Source: a virus. Taken from it: 56,740 nt of DNA. Position 1 is the first letter of the stretch, and every line of letters starts with the position of its first letter. This document shows, in pieces, positions 53,701 through 56,740 of the stretch. The stretch lies in IMG/VR virus record IMGVR_UViG_3300032278_003763, positions 1 to 56,740 of that record; one strand, given 5' to 3'. Position numbers and translations under genes: made by a program. The notes under the pieces were generated by a model. The model was not told the origin of the DNA, ran no database searches, and saw only the letters and a program-made list of their open reading frames with translations.

Positions 53701-56700
53701 AGTGTCCGCATCTGATGCTAAATATGTTTGGCAGTCGCGTGTAGATGGAGCTCCAGAGTGTCTTGATCCGCAAAGCGTTACCAGAGGCAAATGGCTAGTA
53801 AGCAAAGATCCGACATCAGGAGAATGCATATTTGAATATTATTATGAAGATTTAGATAAGCTAATACCAGATGGCGCTGAAACCGAATGCATAGACGACG
53901 GGGTAAATGTCTTTTCGTTGGCCCCCCAAATACCGTTTGCGCAAAACCCTTACGTATTAGAGCCGTTTTTAATTAATGTTGATGGTTCTCTCAATGTAAA
54001 CTCTATCCCTTCAGAGATTAAGACTTTCATAGAGGATAAATGCTCGGACATTCTGCCTCCTGACGGGCCGACAGATACCCCAACGCCGTCGCCATCAGCA
54101 ACACCGAAAGGAGATTATTGCGGAGTTAGATTTAGAGTAGGAATAGAGGTTGATGATTGGGATCCTCAAGAAACCAAGGTTTGGCATCCCGCGAGCGAGT
54201 CTTGGGTACTTAATCCAAATTCGAGCTCGGTTCTTTTTGGGGGGGACCCAGCAACTCGTTATTACAAAACTTTTGGCATTGGCATGTCAGCACAGGATCC
54301 ACCGGAGGTGATGATCCCGGGGCCGTATGATGATAATGGGGTACTTGGAGAACTTATATGCACAGAAAAATTTCATAATTGGGAGTTTATTAAAGAGTCT
54401 GGCGGAGGACCCCAAGGTGAAGATATATGTTACTTTGAAAAAATACTTCCAGTTGTTACAGACGAGCAAGATGGTTTAGGTCGCATTGAACTATGCCAAG
54501 GCGAGTTTTGTACTAAGGAGGGCATAGACTTAGAGCGCTTGTCTTCTTTTGGCGAGATTTATGAAAATCATAAGGGGGAGATTAGATTAACTAGAAGTCT
54601 TCTTTGGGGAATATCTAAGGCCCTATCGAAACATTGGATGGTTGATGAGAATGATGAGTTGGATTCATTATATGGACAAGTTAGAGATGCTATAGCTCCA
54701 GATTATTCTTCAAAGGAAGGTGGCTTTTTCGAGTTTAAGCTTCAGGGCGATGTTCAAAATGGTTTTGATAGTGGTGGTTGGACTCTTTCAGAAGAGGGTC
54801 TTATAAGAACGGTTTATAAATGGTGGCAGGGTTTCGCCATCGGTACGGACGCGACAGGACTTGCGTGGGCAATCAAGAACAATCGGGTTTGGATTTCCGA
54901 AAACATGGGGCAATTGGCTTTCGACTGGATGACAAGACACGGTAAATCCGTTCCTCATGCGGGGGTCGATGCTTTGTATGATTATAGTGACCTTCCTGTT
55001 ATTGGTGGTTTACCGGGAATATCAAAGGCGACAAATCCTGCTCTTTCTTATAATGAAAAATGGAACGGATTAATCTTAGCCCGTATACATCCGGGTGGGG
55101 CTATTGATGATGACCGGGAGACTTGGCATGGCAAGTGTCTTTCTACAGCAACGCCATCGCCATCACCGTCGCCGTCAGCTACTGCGTCACCGTCAGCTAC
55201 CGCATCGCCATCACCGTCAGCTACCGCATCGCCATCACCGTCAGCTACCGCATCGCCATCACCGTCAGCTACTGCGTCACCGTCGCCATCACCCTGTGGT
55301 ACTGCAACGCCGTCACCGTCAGCTACTGCGTCACCGTCAGCTACCGCGTCACCGTCACCATCGCCATCGCCATCACCGTCAGCTACCGCGCTAGCATGTC
55401 AGCGTATTCCAATTAAAGTAGTTTATGATGTATTTCAGTTCAATAAGTCGCAAGGAACTAATCCTGTTCAGACAGGTATATATTCAGGATTTAGTGGTAA
55501 AGATCAGGCCTGTGATGCAGACGAGTTCCCGACTATAACCGTCTATACTGACACTTTAATAAATGGCGTTCTTGATGGGGGGGAAATTCTTTATAAAAAC
55601 TGTGAACTTGAGGATACTTCGCCTGCTCTTCTAAGCGATCAGATTGCCGGCCCCGAAGAAAAGTGGTATAAAGTTCTTGAGATAAACGATGTTAGAGTGG
55701 GTGGACAAGCCTCGCAGAATGAGTCGATGTATATGTCTGTTAGACTGCATGTTGGCATAGCGGGTGCCGTTGATACCCTCAAAGTGGAGGAAGCCGACGT
55801 GTGTGCTACCCCATCACCATCACCGTCTCCTAGTCCATCACCGTCAGCTACTGCGTCGCCATCACCGTCGCCGTCAGCTAGTCCATCACCGTCAGCTACT
55901 GCGTCGCCATCACCGTCAGCTACCGCGTCGCCGTCGCCGTCAGGCACTCCGTCACCATCGCCGTCAGGCACTCCGTCACCGTCGCCGTCAGGCACTCCGT
56001 CACCATCGCCGTCAGGTACCGCGTCACCGTCACCGTCAGCTACCGCATCGCCATCACCGTCAGCTACCGCATCGCCATCACCGTCAGCTACCGCGTCACC
56101 GTCACCGTCTCCTAGTCCGTCGCCGTCAATTACTGCGACACCATCACCGTCGCCTACCGGTACGCCGTCGCCGTCAGCTACTGCGTCACCGTCGCCAACT
56201 CCCACGCCGTCGCCATCACCCTGTGGTACTGCAACGCCGTCACCGTCAGCCACTGCGTCGCCGTCAGCTACTGCGTCGCCGTCGCCGTCAGCTACTGCGT
56301 CGCCGTCGCCAACTCCCTCGCCGTCGCCATCACCCTGTGGTACTGCAACGCCGTCACCGTCAGCCACTGCGTCGCCGTCAGCTACCGCGTCACCATCGCC
56401 GTCTCCTAGCCCGTCGCCATCACCGTCAGCTACTGCGTCGCCATCACCGTCAGCTACCGCGTCGCCGTCGCCGTCAGCTACTGCGTCGCCATCACCGTCA
56501 GCTACTGCGTCGCCATCACCGTCAGCTACTGCGTCGCCGTCACCGTCAGCTACTGCGTCACCGTCACCGTCAGCTACTGCGTCACCGTCACCGTCAGCTA
56601 CTGCGTCACCGTCGCCGTCAGCTACTGCGTCACCGTCGCCGTCAGCTACTGCGTCACCGTCACCGTCAGCTACCGCGTCGCCAACGCCAACACCGTCGTC

Positions 56701-56740
56701 ATCACCGTCAGCTACTGCGTCACCGTCACCGTCAGCTACT
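44735..56740 (+). CDS. Giant modular surface / fibre-like protein with mucin-like linkers (3' end outside window)
   Basis: 4002 codons without a stop, open at the right edge; I followed the same frame through the window. Folded modules separated by Pro/Ser/Thr/Ala linkers. Approximate residues: 1-153 N-terminal; 181-527 seven-repeat beta-propeller ([17 protein letters not shown]-type repeats); about 618-710 and 730-840 two related modules (NGT[WY], G..VY.., W); 880-957, 972-1051, 1237-1341 and 1355-1448 four Cys-rich modules; 1069-1199; 1472-1903; 1916-2290; 2331-2466; 2561-2944 ChaN/EreA-like (GESHG, H2589, E2719); 2978-3116; 3126-3471; 3552-3691. From about 3692 only linker repeats are seen. 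No signal peptide. Likely a virion surface or fibre protein; phage glycosyltransferases upstream suggest O-glycosylated linkers. Confidence 0.8.
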   Translation, partial: MPYYSRVLHGASMPPIELQSCMASMLDCPLVGGSDTDPCGNTAWIEPVTVYWDSSEGGNATLPDVGQTLYCDDQDSYAYAVNSYFDDMDGNGCCDCQDAGFTTMINSDVDHFLASGNEDGYFFMQSDDDGTNTTESWEIGTDSTFNSVSSCSGTPTPTPSPSPSPTPSPSPSPTPSSTPCYTAETAHVSYYDESNGYLKYANNSSGSWVDTTVSDTATDGFYTSIAIDSSGKVHISHHEEYRSLRYTTNTSGSWVTTEVDGNDVTGKWTSIVVDSNDNPHIIYVSEEDQEVKHATCSSDTSVAGNWTIETAFSGVEPKWASVAIADDYLYLSFADDGMLVTATNFGGGGWVSEPLFSEGLYSSITLIKDGSDIWQRHISHVDSSTGYLRYTYSHGSSSWSVENIDTTVYTTYTSIAAASDGSLHISYGDEDNYALKYATNEHDGTNWIIETVDDGDAGSNTVGEWSSIAVDGNNVVYISYYDDTNANIKVADNHCGWSIQIADDEDLESGDTVGRYTSLALGAGGATDTPTPSPSPSPTPSPSPTPTPSPSPTPTPSPSPTPTPSPSPTPTPSPSPTPTPSPSPTPTPSPSPTPTPSPSATASPSPTPTPSPSPSSICPPTVYAYGFQAPNAHFNGTWQIISVIVNGREVYRTGSPGAYWYMWYGVGGWKMGNLVTADCSMDTDESCPESISAGDWGACGGTTTTGTGTPSPSPSPTPTPSPSPTSEGDDGCDGCVDVTGFDAVANGTLNGVYTRGASLWYGKPYWEKGTNGTGFAYAYIYYNPANSRWEISYATFYDNGIGVAWWATQDTDQACPFSNLDGWTSSGNVGGTPLLATNSCPTETPTPSPSPSPSPSPSPSATASPSPTPTPSPSATAGGCQGCEDPEYPGTYAALWNYPNFIDYCDGDGPTIACYKGRCYRCTEYVGPNGANNLPPDQTDKWVIDDCCDGSSCCPTGSPTPTPSPSPSPTASCDGETCGDFFSWVSWEGLNENRDYSSPIGHHICYDDKCYELIGAHGANAGGQQYEPGVDGSEAYWKEDICCTELACCPTNTPTPSPSPSPSPSLSTPIKVPITLYAKSRSRLNPPGKDPEFVYFGYQEGTEETLTCCSLGSLSTTVYYFDDPDENLRTGVTSGTKLYLNSVLDDYTRAESLQLAAPDPSPEDNLFLIEGDQYVIIGLSGDDIIVDEIDDCMCPTETPTPSPSATASPTPSPSATASPSPSATGSPSPSPSPTPSCPACDIGPYNPNECLYLTGADGSDAARVCHDGICYIAAVPNGSCVRSQWDDPDYPYVGSSMWLDSSSRYALEQLKKNDGETLYTAEQVDTIIFELECCSGSCCGTPSPSPSPSPSSTPEDQDQASVECLGCGELDILPWNDSQPVDYEVQIADPDTGEFPQTYVCHNGKGYRLLESNSSQEGAGNYPYAVPGEDDSMFWLEDECANLCCPTSTPSPTPSATPSPSPTVTPTATPEPGVVWKVKLCVGSQSVSFFRFPDDFDPDSEFVRLTAVGAESGYCYEIEGGAGADHAEYEAWEAQGNTVVEIKGSEWGIKEFDSCKECVYGRMVEWTACSGEINYVFVGDNSWQPAAGDQTTWSNLQGFKSDHIPGDEGVDTWTVSHSGALAQGRTNTCYKVAYIPPSHDDYSAGFPIALNNYRDTGFTYAFDNQVNESMLNWWQSGAEGPPKYQDVHDVCEDWWQCAKRIYRHIDFSFSCDTGQWIDPDNQEAGVVAEGPVGSPETAAWKPKLWLNGGADFTGFAECSLPTLVTEGWHHHLTEYDADGKAEIIWYRYTWPVRYNQNFVTYQGGVPTVTNKHDQKWGNVGPHVGCADINDKATAADAGLTEGEKIVKDVSTDPAEYDGTEQTEKLNIIAGLDSKFKFREIYQNNGQNYWRTVVPSECQLTTQTTPTPTPTPSPSVEPAGANYYLLTPCGQTIGTIDFNSSYITKFKTNVDLDDKNNRVIKISSNFFPLRVDSYSLPSNIYNGPCVKVQKITQSEYDTPGGGQRVDGTLNKYLPSFGFEDTSGTEEEDLTTLCNLCVNTTESEIRVRLIECGTSSAKEFILRADPNNLLTHLPNNVVNAIRFNSPNPYVIKAYQAVYTQGGLLNALTLVDQVASLATAACYTAVQEIVDTTYTINDYIYLLDEGVNCLDRDCLESTLSEQLGCEEGASHVVRNKTPQQSCVDGYAEYVNSIDDGSDEIISYGQFVSQECECVGGEIPLVPTLPAELECWSEHIQYEDKAKVCFNSSVYIAYNSSVSIPPAGTAESVLFWTESTVPEYIDLCPKDCPDVGPTASPSPSPSPSPSPSPSSISPPPLPPVGPTPTATPTPSPSAEAPDFDCPSVRVADSPYPEINQCYTFSQGAFYGENNDSLIMWKIHLFQGERWVISKYDSLNNAAGWVPHHVARYNTHYGYDFRTPTQNPVPGDWMGGGECPHEKIEIMDTNGSYLANNWGATYLSGEITVTEGCPTGSPSPTPSPSATASPSPSATASPSATASPSPTPTPSPSATPLAETPTPSPSPSPSPSPSATASPSATASPSPSATASPSATASPSPSPSPTPGSPLTCAEADITTFIKDSVEENNAVFIGESHGMMSTLRYLTDKTTDILPPVANEEAIHYSRVFFTELLYSGDSSTKIVSDYQAKVSALGILASQGTPEQCALIESLKDRGVDQQEALCCHNAWTPAEDRPDATLPEEGFAMEMVKLIESVTLAGIEVLGVETPPSDPAYILAGRTTPTGVVARNNQWAAVINKWLEEENDWRTFNAPLMGEPTFIIHGGSDHGSEGRVPTDTGVDQMIFKDGVSSDAGGHMDIDSFDFRFPSCPEAIAARFGIDPAAYGPWAGIPAAELDGEGYKYGLARMSSSSGGNDHAPANFDTGLGPYEEGPCMCLWENDGRLNQGNYDQTQDASSDYIVFINVCSEDGLSYVNYDCTTHSHPYDEPNCPTGTATPTPSPSPSPSPSATASPSPSPSPSPSSTAPETVFLYKFALAEVSASDAKYVWQSRVDGAPECLDPQSVTRGKWLVSKDPTSGECIFEYYYEDLDKLIPDGAETECIDDGVNVFSLAPQIPFAQNPYVLEPFLINVDGSLNVNSIPSEIKTFIEDKCSDILPPDGPTDTPTPSPSATPKGDYCGVRFRVGIEVDDWDPQETKVWHPASESWVLNPNSSSVLFGGDPATRYYKTFGIGMSAQDPPEVMIPGPYDDNGVLGELICTEKFHNWEFIKESGGGPQGEDICYFEKILPVVTDEQDGLGRIELCQGEFCTKEGIDLERLSSFGEIYENHKGEIRLTRSLLWGISKALSKHWMVDENDELDSLYGQVRDAIAPDYSSKEGGFFEFKLQGDVQNGFDSGGWTLSEEGLIRTVYKWWQGFAIGTDATGLAWAIKNNRVWISENMGQLAFDWMTRHGKSVPHAGVDALYDYSDLPVIGGLPGISKATNPALSYNEKWNGLILARIHPGGAIDDDRETWHGKCLSTATPSPSPSPSATASPSATASPSPSATASPSPSATASPSPSATASPSPSPCGTATPSPSATASPSATASPSPSPSPSPSATALACQRIPIKVVYDVFQFNKSQGTNPVQTGIYSGFSGKDQACDADEFPTITVYTDTLINGVLDGGEILYKNCELEDTSPALLSDQIAGPEEKWYKVLEINDVRVGGQASQNESMYMSVRLHVGIAGAVDTLKVEEADVCATPSPSPSPSPSPSATASPSPSPSASPSPSATASPSPSATASPSPSGTPSPSPSGTPSPSPSGTPSPSPSGTASPSPSATASPSPSATASPSPSATASPSPSPSPSPSITATPSPSPTGTPSPSATASPSPTPTPSPSPCGTATPSPSATASPSATASPSPSATASPSPTPSPSPSPCGTATPSPSATASPSATASPSPSPSPSPSPSATASPSPSATASPSPSATASPSPSATASPSPSATASPSPSATASPSPSATASPSPSATASPSPSATASPSPSATASPSPSATASPTPTPSSSPSATASPSPSAT
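46355..46522 (+). repeat. 24-bp tandem repeat, SPSPTPTP linker
   Basis: Seven consecutive copies of a 24-bp unit (tcg ccg tca cca acg cct acg/act cct/ccc) coding SPSPTPTP. Units differ at third positions only, except the last. The flanking linker is more diverged. Such repeats expand by slippage or recombination, changing linker length by eight residues at a time. Confidence 0.9.
52131..52413 (+). repeat. SPSATA-type low-complexity linker repeat
   Basis: About 94 codons of SP, TP and SATA units ([18 protein letters not shown] and similar), interrupted once by [11 protein letters not shown]. It precedes the ChaN/EreA-like domain. Third positions vary, so the units are older than those at the 3' end. 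Confidence 0.8.
55147..55395 (+). repeat. SPSATA-type linker repeat
   Basis: Repeated SPSPSATA units (tca ccg tca gct acc gca tcg cca), including four near-identical 24-bp units at about 55194-55289, and a single Cys in SPCGTATP near 55291-55311. Links the 3126-3471 module to the 3552-3691 module. Confidence 0.8.
55807..56740 (+). repeat. Long SPSATA / SPSGT linker array running off the window
   Basis: At least 311 consecutive codons of low-complexity linker: [16 protein letters not shown] units (about 55930-56025), and single-Cys SPCGTATP units at about 56213-56235 and 56330-56352. Between 56420 and 56683 are 11 head-to-tail 24-bp units (tca ccg tca gct act gcg tcg cca) differing only at third positions. 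The array continues past the edge and has no folded module in it. Confidence 0.88.

Noticed and set aside
56420-56683. A CRISPR-like array
   Set aside because: Units of 24 bases are head-to-tail without spacers, and lie inside a coding linker in frame. No cas genes.
44735-56740. A frameshift or several adjacent genes
   Set aside because: I first miscounted the start by one base, which seemed to change frame at 46.2 kb. With ATG at 44735 the frame is unchanged to 56740 and no internal stop is seen.
1-56740. tRNA genes and a diversity-generating retroelement
   Set aside because: No convincing TPsiC/anticodon stem combination was found by eye, and no reverse transcriptase or template/variable repeat pair is visible.

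Overview
The window reads as part of the genome of a large tailed bacteriophage, probably a long-tailed siphovirus. The evidence is a lambda-type tail-tip series (M, L, K, I and J homologues), a very long tape-measure protein, a phage-type class I ribonucleotide reductase, a dNMP kinase, a RecA-like recombinase, a phage sigma factor, and dense gene packing with 1-40 bp overlaps. There is no rRNA, recognisable tRNA or host housekeeping gene. A marine or other aquatic, polysaccharide-rich habitat is an inference from the glycan and sulfotransferase genes and the chitin-binding-like modules. No host can be named.

Layout. 1-8.8 kb: the 3' part of the tape-measure gene on the + strand, converging stop-to-stop with the tail-tip operon. 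8.8-18.3 kb, - strand (transcribed leftwards): M, L, K, I and J homologues, then two small tail proteins. 18.4-19.5 kb, + strand: a probable tail-tube protein with a C-terminal IPT/TIG-like domain. 19.4-22.0 kb, - strand: a putative annealing protein, a GT9-like glycosyltransferase, a membrane protein and a basic DNA-binding-like protein. 22.07-31.65 kb, + strand: a small gene, a structured RNA/leader, dNMP kinase, sigma factor, a DUF736-like protein, a GT4-like glycosyltransferase, nrdA, four small accessory genes and nrdB, then a lipoprotein and a strong terminator. 31.7-44.6 kb, + strand: two small membrane proteins, then a tightly overlapping cassette of glycosyltransferases, sulfotransferases, sugar-nucleotide enzymes (GDP-mannose dehydratase, GDP-fucose synthase, sugar aminotransferase, Gfo/Idh oxidoreductase, formyltransferase), a RecA-like protein, a methyltransferase and a nuclease. 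44.7 kb to the right edge: one uninterrupted reading frame of 4002 codons with no stop, in which folded modules alternate with Pro/Ser/Thr/Ala linkers.

The most interesting hypothesis is a phage-encoded, mucin-like, glycosylated and possibly sulfated surface protein. The giant protein has long [16 protein letters not shown] linkers and embeds a seven-repeat beta-propeller, four copies of a Cys-rich module and a ChaN/EreA/Tiki-like domain. Immediately upstream lie up to six glycosyltransferases, a GDP-fucose branch, an amino/formyl-sugar branch and three sulfotransferases. The alternative is that the cassette remodels host surface glycans. Other notable points are an NrdB that keeps all six metal ligands but has Ile where the radical Tyr should be, carbohydrate-binding-like domains in the M and L tail-tip proteins, a sigma factor together with several promoters that appear to give leaderless mRNAs, and a roughly 330-nt structured RNA with a predicted pseudoknot before the dNMP kinase gene.
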